Part shown: positions 50,050 through 59,019 of the stretch, piece after piece
Position numbering within the stretch: position 1 is the stretch's first letter
How the letters are laid out: each line of letters begins with the position of its first letter
Source of the DNA: CAYTSA01 sp964440345
Lineage (GTDB): Bacteria > Desulfobacterota > Desulfovibrionia > Desulfovibrionales > Desulfovibrionaceae
Length of the DNA: 64,000 nt
NCBI GenBank assembly: GCA_964440345.1
Contig: CAYTSA010000005.1
Coordinates: forward strand, 1 to 64,000
Reading direction: 5' to 3'
Translations under genes and position numbers: made by a program
The notes under the pieces: generated by a model
What the model was told of the DNA's origin: nothing
What the model saw: only the letters and a program-made list of their open reading frames with translations
Databases searched by the model: none

Positions 50050-51297
50050 ATGAGTCAGGAAGAAACCCTCACCCGACCAGACGGACCGGAGTCTATAACC
50101 CACGCCCCGACCCCGGGCCCGCAGTGCCCCATACTGAGCATGGAAGCCGGCGAAACTGGCGACTTCTACACCCAGCGCTTTCAGGAAGGCCCGCGGGAAG
50201 ACACGCTCATCTTGAACATGGGGCCCCAGCACCCATCCACCCACGGCGTTCTGCGCGTGGTGCTGGAGCTGGACGGCGAGTACATCGTGCGCGCCGAGCC
50301 TGTGCTGGGCTACATTCACCGCATGCATGAAAAGATGGGCGAGGTAAAAACCTGGACCCAGTTTCTGCCCAACATGGGCCGGACTGACTATCTGCACGCC
50401 CTGGCCTGGAACCAAGCATACGTGGGCGCTGTGGAAAAACTGGCTGGCATTGAGGCGCCAGAACGCGCAGAACTCATCCGCGTCATTGTTACAGAGCTGA
50501 ACCGCATTTCCTCCCACCTGTTGTGGTGGGGCGCATATCTGCTGGACCTGGGCGCGTTTACGCCCATTATGTATGGTTTTGTGGACCGCGAACACATCAT
50601 GGACTTGCTGCAGATGGTCACAGGCTCGCGGCTGACCTACTGCTATTTCCGTTTTGGCGGGGTCAGCCACGACATGACCCAGGAATGTGCAGACGGCATT
50701 GCTGAATTTATCCCTTATTTCCGCAGCCGGCTGCCCATGTTCAAGGATTTGGTGACTGACAACCTGATCCTACGCAAGCGGGTCGAGGAAATCGGCTACC
50801 TGGACAAAGACATCATCCGGCGTTACGGCGCCACTGGCCCGGTGGCCAGAGGCTCTGGCATAGACTACGACGTGCGCCGGGCAGAGCCGTATTCGCTCTA
50901 CGACCAGTTCGATTTTGAGATTCCAGTCTACGGCAGCTGCGACGCATGGGCCCGGTATATGGTGCGCATGGACGAACTGGAGCAGAGTTGCCGCATCGTC
51001 GAACAGGCGCTGGAGCGGTTGCCGGACGCCAAGGGCAAGCATATCGTTCCCAAGGCGCCCAAGCCTGCCTTCAAGGCTCCGGCTGGCGAAACTTATTTCG
51101 CTGTGGAGTCCGGCCGGGGCAAGGTGGGCGTGCACCTTTCCAGCGACGGCAAGGCCAACGCCTATCGGGTGAAGCTGCGCTCGCCCAGTTTCTGCAACTT
51201 AAGCCTCTTTGCAGAGGCCGCCCAGGGCACGCTGCTGGCTGACGCCGTGTCCATCATGGGCAGCCTGGACCTCGTCATCCCGGAGATTGATCGCTGA
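50050..51297 (+). CDS. nuoD: Complex I subunit D
   Basis: 415 residues. The 49-kDa subunit related to hydrogenase large subunits: LNMGPQHPSTHGVLRVVLELDGE, VLGYIHRMHEKMGE, MGRTDYLHALAWNQAY, and the C-terminal IMGSLDLVIPEIDR. It forms the quinone cavity with NuoB; the conserved HPSTHG and Tyr region are present. The stop overlaps the start of nuoH by one base (TGATG). Confidence 0.96.
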   Translation: MSQEETLTRPDGPESITHAPTPGPQCPILSMEAGETGDFYTQRFQEGPREDTLILNMGPQHPSTHGVLRVVLELDGEYIVRAEPVLGYIHRMHEKMGEVKTWTQFLPNMGRTDYLHALAWNQAYVGAVEKLAGIEAPERAELIRVIVTELNRISSHLLWWGAYLLDLGAFTPIMYGFVDREHIMDLLQMVTGSRLTYCYFRFGGVSHDMTQECADGIAEFIPYFRSRLPMFKDLVTDNLILRKRVEEIGYLDKDIIRRYGATGPVARGSGIDYDVRRAEPYSLYDQFDFEIPVYGSCDAWARYMVRMDELEQSCRIVEQALERLPDAKGKHIVPKAPKPAFKAPAGETYFAVESGRGKVGVHLSSDGKANAYRVKLRSPSFCNLSLFAEAAQGTLLADAVSIMGSLDLVIPEIDR

Positions 51298-52277
51298 TGG
51301 ATACTCTTACCTCAATGCCAATGGAATTGATCCGCATCTGGGTCGCACTGCTGGCCCTGGGCGCTTTCATCGGCCTGAACGGCCTGGTGCTCGTCTATTT
51401 GGAGCGCAAGGTCGCCGGCCACATCCAGCGCCGGCCCGGGCCTTACGAAGTAGGCCCCCACGGAATATTGCAGCCCTTGGCTGACGCGCTCAAGCTGGTG
51501 GGCAAACAGCTGGTCACCCCCTGCGGCGCAGACCGCATTCTTTTCTGGCTGGCGCCCATCCTCAGCTTTACGCCCATCTTCGTGCTCTTCATTCCCATCG
51601 AATGGGGCCCCGGACTCTACGGGCTGAAGATGGACCTGGGCCTGCTGCTTATCTTCGCTTTTGCCGGCTTTTCCGTGCTCTCCTTGTGTTTGGCTGGCTG
51701 GGCCTCCAACAACAAATACTCGCTGCTGGGCGCAGCCCGGGCCGTGGCCCAGTCTGTGGCTTATGAAATTCCGCTGCTGCTCTCCGCCCTGGCAGTGGTG
51801 TTCATGACCGGCACCCTGGACCTGGCTGAGATGGTGGCCAGCCAGGGCTCCTAGCCCTGGCAGTGGCACGCGGCTACGCAGCCTTTGGCTTTCGTCATCT
51901 TCTTCACCTGCTCTGTGGCCGAGACCAACCGGGCGCCCTTTGACTTGCCCGAGGCGGAAAGCGAGCTGACGGCCGGGTTCCACACTGAATATTCCGGCAT
52001 GGGCTTCGGTCTGTTTTTTCTAGCAGAATACGCCGAGATGATCGTGGTAAGCGCGGTGGCCTCCGTGCTTTTTCTGGGCGGCTGGAAGGGCCCCTTCTTT
52101 GACGGAGTGTGGTGGCTGCTGCTGAAAATATACGTCCTGCTGCTGGTGATGATGTGGTTTCGGTGGACCTATCCGCGCATCCGGTTCGACCAGATGCTGA
52201 ACATCTGCTGGAAATGGTTCATCCCTCTGGCTCTGGCCAACCTTTTTCTCACAGCGGCGCTTGTCAAGCTGGTGTAA
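51297..52277 (+). CDS. nuoH: Complex I subunit H with in-frame TAG
   Basis: The frame spans 327 codons, 326 residues if read through. Membrane helices and the conserved VYLERKVAGHIQRRPGPYEVG, QPLADALKLVGKQ, and AETNRAPFDLPEAESELTAGFHTEYSGM define NuoH, which lines the quinone tunnel. TAG at 51852-51854 (codon 186) interrupts it in the loop VASQGS/PWQWHAATQPLAF. Downstream codons continue in the same frame to the stop at 52275. Truncation would remove the essential Glu-rich quinone segment. All surrounding nuo genes are intact. Readthrough, recoding or a damaging mutation must explain it. Confidence 0.9.
51852..51854 (+). other. In-frame amber codon in nuoH
   Basis: TAG at codon 186 of nuoH, with the same frame open and conserved on both sides. 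Compare the amber codon at 30377-30379. Confidence 0.9.
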
Positions 52278-52292
52278 GGGAGCAGTGACGCA

Positions 52293-52943
52293 ATGACGCA
52301 CGAACCGAACACGTCGCAGCGCCAGGCCCAGGCAAAGCCTTTCTCCTTTAGGCGCACAGCCAAGGAACTGTGGAGCCTCGTCGTGGGCCTGCAAGTGACG
52401 GGAAAGAACTTTGCGGACTCGCAGTTGACGGTGCATTACCCCCGCCAGCAGGTGGACTCCATGGCGGGCTATCGCGGGCACATTGAACTGGTGGGCAAGC
52501 CCAAAGACCCGACGGCGCCCAAATGCATCATCTGCATGATGTGCGTCAAAGTCTGCCCGTCCAACTGCATCACCGTAAAAATGAAGAAGCAGCCCAAGCC
52601 GGCCGAGGGCGAGGAAGCGCCCAAGAAAAAACCGCCCAAAGAGGTGGAAAAATTTGAGCTGGACTACAATCTGTGCAGCTTATGCGGTTTGTGCGTGCAA
52701 AACTGCCCGGTAAATTCATTGCAGCATTCTGATAACGTGTATCTTGCCGGGGCCTCCCGGCAGGACTTTGAATTTGACTTGCTGGCGCGGTTGCACGCCA
52801 AGGCGGCCCACGCTGCTGCGAATCCGGCGCCGCAGCCCAAAGAGGAGCCGGGAGCCAAGGCCGCCAAGACTGGGGCGTCGGGTGAAGCGAAGGATTCGGG
52901 CCCGTCGGATAAAACGTCTGAAAAATCAGAGGCCGTGGCCTAA
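52293..52943 (+). CDS. nuoI: Complex I subunit I
   Basis: 216 residues. Two 4Fe-4S motifs CIICMMCVKVCP and CSLCGLCVQNCP carry clusters N6a and N6b. The sequence between them has a Lys/Pro-rich insertion (KKQPKPAEGEEAPKKKPPKE), and the C-terminal 50 residues are a low-complexity Ala/Lys/Glu/Ser tail; both depart from the usual 160-180 residue NuoI. The cluster ligands are intact. It follows nuoH by 15 bases. Confidence 0.93.
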   Translation: MTHEPNTSQRQAQAKPFSFRRTAKELWSLVVGLQVTGKNFADSQLTVHYPRQQVDSMAGYRGHIELVGKPKDPTAPKCIICMMCVKVCPSNCITVKMKKQPKPAEGEEAPKKKPPKEVEKFELDYNLCSLCGLCVQNCPVNSLQHSDNVYLAGASRQDFEFDLLARLHAKAAHAAANPAPQPKEEPGAKAAKTGASGEAKDSGPSDKTSEKSEAVA

Positions 52944-52993
52944 CCGGCCCGGCAAAAACGGCAATCATGGCAATATGATTGGAGACTGACGCG

Positions 52994-53521
52994 ATGACCA
53001 GCGAATTGATGGCAAAACTTCTTTTTGTGCTGTACGGGCTGATCGTGCTTGGCGGCGGAGTAATGGCTGTGGGCAGCGCCAGCCTGGTCCGGGCGCTCGT
53101 GGGTCTTATTCTGACGCTGTTTGGCGTGGCCGGCATGTATCTGCTTATGGCGGCGCCGTTCATGGCGCTGATGCAACTGCTCATTTACGTGGGCGCGGTG
53201 GTGGTGCTCATTTTCTTCGCCATCATGCTCACCCGGGCCAGCGGCAAGGCGGACATGCGGGCCTCCAACGAGCCGCGGCCTTCTGGCGGCAAGACGGTTC
53301 TGGCTTTGCTGGCCGGGCTGCTGCCAGCTGGCGGTTTAGCCTTGCTGTGTCTGAGCTTGGGTCCGGCGGGCAAGAGTATTCCTGAAACGGTGACTATTGA
53401 TGTCCTGGGCCGGTCGCTGATGACTGAGTACGTGTTGGCGTTCGAGCTCATTTCCGTGGTTCTGTTTGTGGCCATGGCCGGGGCTGTGCTTTTGGGTTTT
53501 GAAAGGAGGGGCGGCAAATGA
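52994..53521 (+). CDS. nuoJ: Complex I subunit J
   Basis: 175 residues with five membrane helices. GSASLVRALVGLILTLFGVAGMYLLMAAPFMALMQLLIYVGAVVVLIFFAIMLT is the NuoJ core, including the conserved tyrosine in IYVGAVVVL. GGAG precedes the ATG at nine bases. The stop overlaps the nuoK start as ATGA. Confidence 0.93.
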   Translation: MTSELMAKLLFVLYGLIVLGGGVMAVGSASLVRALVGLILTLFGVAGMYLLMAAPFMALMQLLIYVGAVVVLIFFAIMLTRASGKADMRASNEPRPSGGKTVLALLAGLLPAGGLALLCLSLGPAGKSIPETVTIDVLGRSLMTEYVLAFELISVVLFVAMAGAVLLGFERRGGK

Positions 53522-53835
53522 TGGGCTTAGAGCCGTTGGCGCTGTACCAGACAGTGGCGTTGCTGCTGCTTGGCCTGGGAATTTTCGGCTTTGTACGGCG
53601 CAAGAGTTTGGTTGGCATGGTCATCAGCGTGGAGCTGATGCTGAACGGAGCCGGCCTTTCCATAGTGGCGGCCGGGCAACTGACGCCGGCCCGGGCAGAG
53701 ATAGCGCAGCTGGGCTCCTTGCTGGTGATGGGGCTTGCAGCGGCTGAAGCCACCCTGGTGCTGGCCATTATTCTGGTTGTTTCCAGACGCTTCGGCGAAG
53801 CTGAAAGCGAAACTGTTTCCGAGATGAAGGGTTAG
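53518..53835 (+). CDS. nuoK: Complex I subunit K
   Basis: 105 residues with three helices. VGMVISVELMLNGAGLSIVAAG carries the conserved glutamate of NuoK, and AAEATLVLAIILVVSR a second one. Both are needed for proton transfer. It overlaps nuoJ. Confidence 0.93.
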   Translation: MMGLEPLALYQTVALLLLGLGIFGFVRRKSLVGMVISVELMLNGAGLSIVAAGQLTPARAEIAQLGSLLVMGLAAAEATLVLAIILVVSRRFGEAESETVSEMKG

Positions 53836-53841
53836 GTCATT

Positions 53842-55323
53842 ATGGAAATCGTGCAAACTGAATGCGTTCTATGGCCTCTTTTGTGGACGTTCCTGGCGCC
53901 GTTTTTCATCTATTACTTCCGCAAGAACGTCAACAAGCGCGAGACCGTGTCCTTTGTTGCAGCGGCTTTGACCTTTGCCTCCATGGCCTCCTTTGTGCCA
54001 GGCGTGCTAAACGGGACTGTGTACATCCAACCGGTGTTCACCCTGCTGCCCGGAGTGGAAGTCAAGTTCATGGTGGACGGCTTGGCGCTCATTTTTGGCC
54101 TCATCGCGCCGTTTTTGTGGTTTTTCGTCACCAGCTATAACATCGGGTACATGCGCGGCCTGGCTGAGCACGCTCAAACGCGCTACTACTTCTGCTTTGC
54201 AGTGGCCATATTCGGCGCTGTTGGCGTGGCGACATCGGCGAACATCTTCACGCTGTATCTGTTCTACGAAATCATTTCTGTCTTCACTTATCCTCTGGTA
54301 GCGCACCATCAGGACGCCGAGGCTTACGCCGGCGCCAAGAAATACATGGTTTATCTGATGGGCACGTCCAAGCTGTTTTTGCTGCCAGCCATGGTGCTCA
54401 CCTACGTACTGTGCGGCACCCTGGACTTTGCCGTAGGCGACTTGGTGCACGGCATATTCCCGGCGGACGCTAACCCCAACCTGGTGATTCTGACCTACAT
54501 CTTGTACATCGCCGGGCTGGCCAAGGCGGCCATCATGCCGCTGCACAACTGGCTGCCCTCGGCCATGGTGGCGCCCACGCCGGTGTCCGCCTTGCTGCAC
54601 GCCGTGGCGGTTGTGAAGGCCGGGGTGTTCTCTGTCTCCCGGATCATCCTTTCCGGCTTTGGCGTAGAGACCATGGACAGCCTGTTTCTGGGCATTCCCA
54701 CAGCTTACGCCGCCGCGTTCACCATCGTGGTCGCCTCCACCATAGCCTTGACCAAGGACGACTTGAAGGCCCGGCTGGCGTTTTCCACTGTCAGCCAGTT
54801 GTCCTACGTCATCATCGGGGTTGCCATGCTCACGCCCCTGGCTGTGCAAGGCGGCCTGATGCACATAGCCCACCACGCCTTCAGCAAGATCACGCTTTTT
54901 ATGGGCGCCGGGGCCATCTATGTAGCCACGCATCTGAAAAAGATAAGCCTGATGAACGGGCTGGGCCGTCGGATGCCCTGGACTTTCGGCGCCTTCGCCA
55001 TCGCCTCGCTCTCCATGATAGGCGTTCCGCCAGTGTGCGGATTTGTTTCCAAATGGTACATGGTCCGTGGCGCGGTGGAGATTCACCACACCATTCTGCT
55101 GTGCGCTCTGCTGGCCTCCACCTTGCTAAACGCCGGATACTTCGTGCCGATCATTTACAACGCCTTTTTCAAAGCGCCGGCGGAAGGCGTTCGGCTGGAG
55201 GAATACCGTGAAGCCTCGCTGACCATGGTCGTGCCGCTATGCATCACGGCGGCCATATCGGTGCTGCTGGGCTTGTACCCGCAGGTTTTTCTTAACTTAA
55301 TCCATACATTTAAGGGGTTCTAG
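53842..55323 (+). CDS. MrpD/NuoL-like antiporter subunit in the nuo operon
   Basis: 493 residues with about fourteen membrane helices. The proton-channel motifs LYLFYEIISVFTYPLVAHH, AAIMPLHNWLPSAMVAPTPVSALLHAVAVVKAGVF and LAFSTVSQLSYVIIGVAML are those of the MrpD/NuoL/M/N superfamily. It sits between nuoK and the canonical nuoL-like gene, making four antiporter-like genes rather than three. Closest by motif to monovalent cation/proton antiporter subunit D. It may replace or supplement NuoL. Confidence 0.85.
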   Translation: MEIVQTECVLWPLLWTFLAPFFIYYFRKNVNKRETVSFVAAALTFASMASFVPGVLNGTVYIQPVFTLLPGVEVKFMVDGLALIFGLIAPFLWFFVTSYNIGYMRGLAEHAQTRYYFCFAVAIFGAVGVATSANIFTLYLFYEIISVFTYPLVAHHQDAEAYAGAKKYMVYLMGTSKLFLLPAMVLTYVLCGTLDFAVGDLVHGIFPADANPNLVILTYILYIAGLAKAAIMPLHNWLPSAMVAPTPVSALLHAVAVVKAGVFSVSRIILSGFGVETMDSLFLGIPTAYAAAFTIVVASTIALTKDDLKARLAFSTVSQLSYVIIGVAMLTPLAVQGGLMHIAHHAFSKITLFMGAGAIYVATHLKKISLMNGLGRRMPWTFGAFAIASLSMIGVPPVCGFVSKWYMVRGAVEIHHTILLCALLASTLLNAGYFVPIIYNAFFKAPAEGVRLEEYREASLTMVVPLCITAAISVLLGLYPQVFLNLIHTFKGF

Positions 55324-55325
55324 TC

Positions 55326-55592
55326 ATGCTGCGAGACCAGTTGGGTGATTGGTTGGAACTGCAGCGCCGCAAGTCGTCCATGTGGTTGAAAGCGCTGTTC
55401 GGCTTTCTGGCGGTGTTGGTTGTGCTTAATGTGTTCATCCACCCGCACCACCCCCATTTTGGCCTGGACAAGTATCCTGGTTTCTGGGCGGCCTTCGGGC
55501 TGGGTTTTGGCGTGGTAATGATCCTGGTGCTCAAAAAAGGGCTCGGCCCCCTGGTCGGCAAACCCGAGGACTATTATGACCGCGACGAATAG
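55326..55592 (+). CDS. Small two-helix membrane protein in the nuo operon
   Basis: 88 residues: charged N-terminus, helix (WLKALFGFLAVLVVLNVFI), a short His/Pro loop (HPHHPHFGLDKYPG), a second helix (WAAFGLGFGVVMILVLKKG) and an acidic C-terminus. It overlaps the next gene by 17 bases and follows the previous by two, so it belongs to the operon. Probably an accessory complex I membrane subunit; function unknown. Confidence 0.75.
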   Translation: MLRDQLGDWLELQRRKSSMWLKALFGFLAVLVVLNVFIHPHHPHFGLDKYPGFWAAFGLGFGVVMILVLKKGLGPLVGKPEDYYDRDE

Positions 55593-57405
55593 TACGTTCA
55601 TACATCCGACGATTTTTTTCATCGCCACGGCTGCGCTGGTCCCGTTTCTGCCCAAGAAATGGTTCCGGTGGGTGCTGCTGCTGCCGCCCATTTTCGCCAT
55701 TGCGTCGGTCATCACCGCTGGGCACGGGTCCTTCGGCCATCTGGAGTATCTTGGCCTGGAGATGACTTTTGGCCGGGTGGATCAGCTGTCCATCATCTTT
55801 GCTCACGTGTTCGCCATCCAGGCGCTGCTCGGGTTCATTTTCGCCTTCCACCTGAAGGAGAAGGGGCAGCACATGGCGGCGCTCTTGTACGTGGGCGGGG
55901 CCTTTGGCTGCACCTTTGCGGGCGACTATTTGACCCTGTTCATCTTCTGGGAACTCATGTCTGTGGCCTCCACTTTCCTCATCTGGTGCCGCAATACGCC
56001 CAAATCCACGTCCGCCGGGTTCCGGTACTTCTTGTTCCACACCCTGGGCGGGCTGTTTCTGCTGGGCGGGCTGCTGCTGCGCTGGGGCGCTGTGGGCACT
56101 TTTGACTTCACGCCGGTGGATCCGCACGGGGCCATGTATTACGACTGGCTGATCATGATCGGCTTCTGCGTGAACGCCGCTGTGGTTCCCCTGCACGCCT
56201 GGCTGCCGGACGCCTACCCGGAAGGGACTGTGACCGGCTCGGTGTTCATGAGCGCGTTCACCACCAAGACTGCAGTTTACGTGCTGGCCCGGGGCTTTGC
56301 CGGGTTCGAGGTATTGGCCATCGCCGGCACGGTGATGTGTCTCTACGGCGTCTTTTACGCTACCATCGAGAACAACGCCCGGCGCATTTTGTCCTACCAC
56401 ATCGTTTCCCAGGTGGGCTACATGGTCGCAGGCATAGGCATAGGCACAGCCATGACGGTGAACGGCGCCTGCGCCCACGCCTACGCCCACATACTGTATA
56501 AAGGGCTGCTGTTCATGGGCACGGGCGCGCTGCTCTACGCAGCGGGCACAGCCAAACTGACCGAACTGGGCGGCTTGGTCCGCCGGTTGCCGTTGGTTTT
56601 CATCTTCTACATGGTGGCGGCGGTCTCCATCTCGGGCATGCCTTTCTTCAACGGCTTCGTATCCAAAACCATGACCATAGCCGGCGCAGCAGAAGCGCAC
56701 CGCACATGGCTGGCGCTGGGCATGGAGGTGGCCGCAGTGGGCACGTTCATCTCAGTGGGCTTGAAGCTGCCGTACTTCGCCTTTTACGCCAAGCCGGAAA
56801 ACCCCATGCCGCTGAAAAAGATACCAGCCAACATGTACGTGGCCATGGCGGGTGGCTCGGCCCTGTGTCTCTTCACAGGTATTTACCCAGAATTTTTGTA
56901 TAACTTGCTGCCTTTCCAGCACCACGTGGAGCCGTACACCCACTTTGTGAAGCACATTCACGAAGCCATAGAGCACCCCTTCGTCCCCTACACTGCGTGG
57001 CACCTGCTGCAAGGCTTCATGCTGCTTGGTTTCACGGGTTTGAGCTTCTACCTGATGCGCAACATCATGGCGCCGCACAAGCAGCTGAACCTGGATTTTG
57101 AATACTTTTACCGGTTCTTTGGCCGCGCGTTTTATGTGCTGTTTTCCAAGCCGGCGGCCTTTTTGGACAGCATTTGGACCGAGGTCTACCGCGTGGTGGG
57201 CCTCAAAGCCCTGGTCGGCGTCGCGTTTGGCAGTTCGGTGTTCGACCGCAAGGGCATAGACGGCGTATTGGACAATTCGGTGTACGGAGTCGGCTGGTTC
57301 GGCGGTTCCGTAGTGGCCAAAGCCTCAACCGGGCGATTGCAGACCTATGTAGCAGCGGCGCTGCTGCTGGGTCTAGGCATTTTTGCCTGCGTCTGGTTCT
57401 TCTGA
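55576..57405 (+). CDS. NuoL/MrpA-like antiporter subunit
   Basis: 609 residues with about fifteen helices. Motifs LFIFWELMSVASTFLIW, VPLHAWLPDAYPEGTVTGSVFMSAFTTKTAVYVLAR, and RILSYHIVSQVGYMVAG. The long C-terminal region after 480 fits the horizontal helix of NuoL, but the order of motifs also resembles MrpD/HyfB-type subunits. It occupies the L position of the operon. Start 55576 overlaps the small membrane protein gene. Confidence 0.85.
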   Translation: MTATNSTFIHPTIFFIATAALVPFLPKKWFRWVLLLPPIFAIASVITAGHGSFGHLEYLGLEMTFGRVDQLSIIFAHVFAIQALLGFIFAFHLKEKGQHMAALLYVGGAFGCTFAGDYLTLFIFWELMSVASTFLIWCRNTPKSTSAGFRYFLFHTLGGLFLLGGLLLRWGAVGTFDFTPVDPHGAMYYDWLIMIGFCVNAAVVPLHAWLPDAYPEGTVTGSVFMSAFTTKTAVYVLARGFAGFEVLAIAGTVMCLYGVFYATIENNARRILSYHIVSQVGYMVAGIGIGTAMTVNGACAHAYAHILYKGLLFMGTGALLYAAGTAKLTELGGLVRRLPLVFIFYMVAAVSISGMPFFNGFVSKTMTIAGAAEAHRTWLALGMEVAAVGTFISVGLKLPYFAFYAKPENPMPLKKIPANMYVAMAGGSALCLFTGIYPEFLYNLLPFQHHVEPYTHFVKHIHEAIEHPFVPYTAWHLLQGFMLLGFTGLSFYLMRNIMAPHKQLNLDFEYFYRFFGRAFYVLFSKPAAFLDSIWTEVYRVVGLKALVGVAFGSSVFDRKGIDGVLDNSVYGVGWFGGSVVAKASTGRLQTYVAAALLLGLGIFACVWFF

Positions 57406-57424
57406 GCTTAAGGAGCGCGCAACA

Positions 57425-59017
57425 ATGCAGGAAACCGCATTCCCTGTACTTACGGTATTGATCTTCTTCCCGCTGGCCGCGGCCCTGGGCCTGATGTTCG
57501 GCCGGGGAAGCGACTGGAGCTATCGCGTATTCACGCTCCTGGCCGGCATTGTGGAGTGTTTGCTGGCTTTGCCGCTGCTGCTGGGTTTCCAGCTGGGCGA
57601 AGCCGGCATGCAGTTTGTGGAGCTGAAGCCGTGGATGCCTCAGTGGGGCTTGAACTATTACCTGGCGGTGGACGGCATATCGCTGTTCATGGTTCTGCTT
57701 TCCGTAATCATGCTGCCCCTGTGCGTGCTCTGTTCGTGGACGTACATAGGCAAGCGCGTCAAAGAGTTCCACGTCAACCTGCTGTTCATGACCGCGGCTT
57801 GCGTGGGCGTATTCGCCGCCATGGACTTCGTGCTTTTCTATATCTTCTGGGAAGCCATGCTCATCCCCATGTATCTGCTCATTGCAGTATGGGGCGGCCC
57901 GGAAAAGCAATACGCATCCATCAAGTTCTTTTTGTACACCCTGGCAGGCTCCACGCTGCTGCTGGTGGCCATTGTGGCCTTCTTCCACCAGACTGGCACC
58001 TTTGCCATACCCGAGCTCATGAAGGCGGAGTACTCCTTCCACTTTCAGGTGCTCACGTTCCTGGCCATGTCTCTGGCCTTTGCCATCAAGGTGCCCATGT
58101 TCCCGTTCCACACCTGGCTGCCTGCCGCGCATGTGCAGGCCCCGGCCGCAGGCTCGGTGCTGCTGGCGTCGGTCCTGCTGAAGATGGGCGCGTATGGCTT
58201 TTTGCGGTTCAGCATACCCTTGGCCCCGGACGCCAGCGTCTTCTTTGCGCCGCTCATGCTGGCCATCTCCATCGCCTCCATTATTTACGGCGGGTTTGTG
58301 GCCCTGGGCCAGAGCGACATCAAGAAGCTGATCGCTTACTCCTCGGTGGCGCACATGGGTTTCGTCACCTTGGGCATTTTCGTCTTCAACCAGCGGGGCG
58401 TGGAAGGCGCCATCATGGTCATGTTGAACCACGGCATCGTCACCGGCGCTCTCTTTATGATGATCGGGCTCATTTACGAACGTTCGCATAGCCGGGATAT
58501 TTCTGACAACCAGGGGCTGGGCAAGTTTCTGCCTGCTTATATGGGCTTTTTCGGCTTGTTCAGTCTGGCGTCCCTGGGCTTTCCGGGCTTGAACAGCTTT
58601 GTGGGGGAGGCTCTGGTGCTCATCGGCGCCTTTGACTTTAGCACCGGCTGGGGCTTGGCCTCCATTCCAGGCGCCATGCTGGCTGCGGCCTACATGTTGC
58701 GGCTGGGCCTGCGCATGGCTTGGGGCGAGCCGGCTTCGCCCAAGGGCAATGCCTGGCCAGACTTGAACGTGCGCGAGTGGGTGTATCTGGCGCCTCTGGC
58801 CATCCTGACTGTATATATTGGCTTGGCGCCGGGACTGACCCTGTCGGCCATCAGCCCGTCGGTGGGCAAACTGCTTGAAGACATGGACGCCAAGACGGCG
58901 GCTGTCGAAGTGGAAACCAAAGAATCCGCCGCAGTCCAAGCCCAAAAAGACCTGGACATGCGACTTGCCCAGTCTGGGCTGGCGGCGCAGCAGCACAACA
59001 GCATCACAGGAGAGTAG
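57425..59017 (+). CDS. nuoM: Complex I subunit M
   Basis: 530 residues with about fourteen helices. NuoM motifs are clear: VLFYIFWEAMLIPMYLLIAVWGG, KVPMFPFHTWLPAAHVQAPAAGSVLLASVLLKMGAYGFLR, and KKLIAYSSVAHMGFVTLG. The conserved glutamate in WEAMLIPM and lysine in IKVPMF are present. AAGGAG lies nine bases before the ATG at 57425. The Glu/Lys/Ala-rich tail after residue 490 is an extension. Confidence 0.94.
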   Translation: MQETAFPVLTVLIFFPLAAALGLMFGRGSDWSYRVFTLLAGIVECLLALPLLLGFQLGEAGMQFVELKPWMPQWGLNYYLAVDGISLFMVLLSVIMLPLCVLCSWTYIGKRVKEFHVNLLFMTAACVGVFAAMDFVLFYIFWEAMLIPMYLLIAVWGGPEKQYASIKFFLYTLAGSTLLLVAIVAFFHQTGTFAIPELMKAEYSFHFQVLTFLAMSLAFAIKVPMFPFHTWLPAAHVQAPAAGSVLLASVLLKMGAYGFLRFSIPLAPDASVFFAPLMLAISIASIIYGGFVALGQSDIKKLIAYSSVAHMGFVTLGIFVFNQRGVEGAIMVMLNHGIVTGALFMMIGLIYERSHSRDISDNQGLGKFLPAYMGFFGLFSLASLGFPGLNSFVGEALVLIGAFDFSTGWGLASIPGAMLAAAYMLRLGLRMAWGEPASPKGNAWPDLNVREWVYLAPLAILTVYIGLAPGLTLSAISPSVGKLLEDMDAKTAAVEVETKESAAVQAQKDLDMRLAQSGLAAQQHNSITGE

Positions 59018-59019
59018 AC

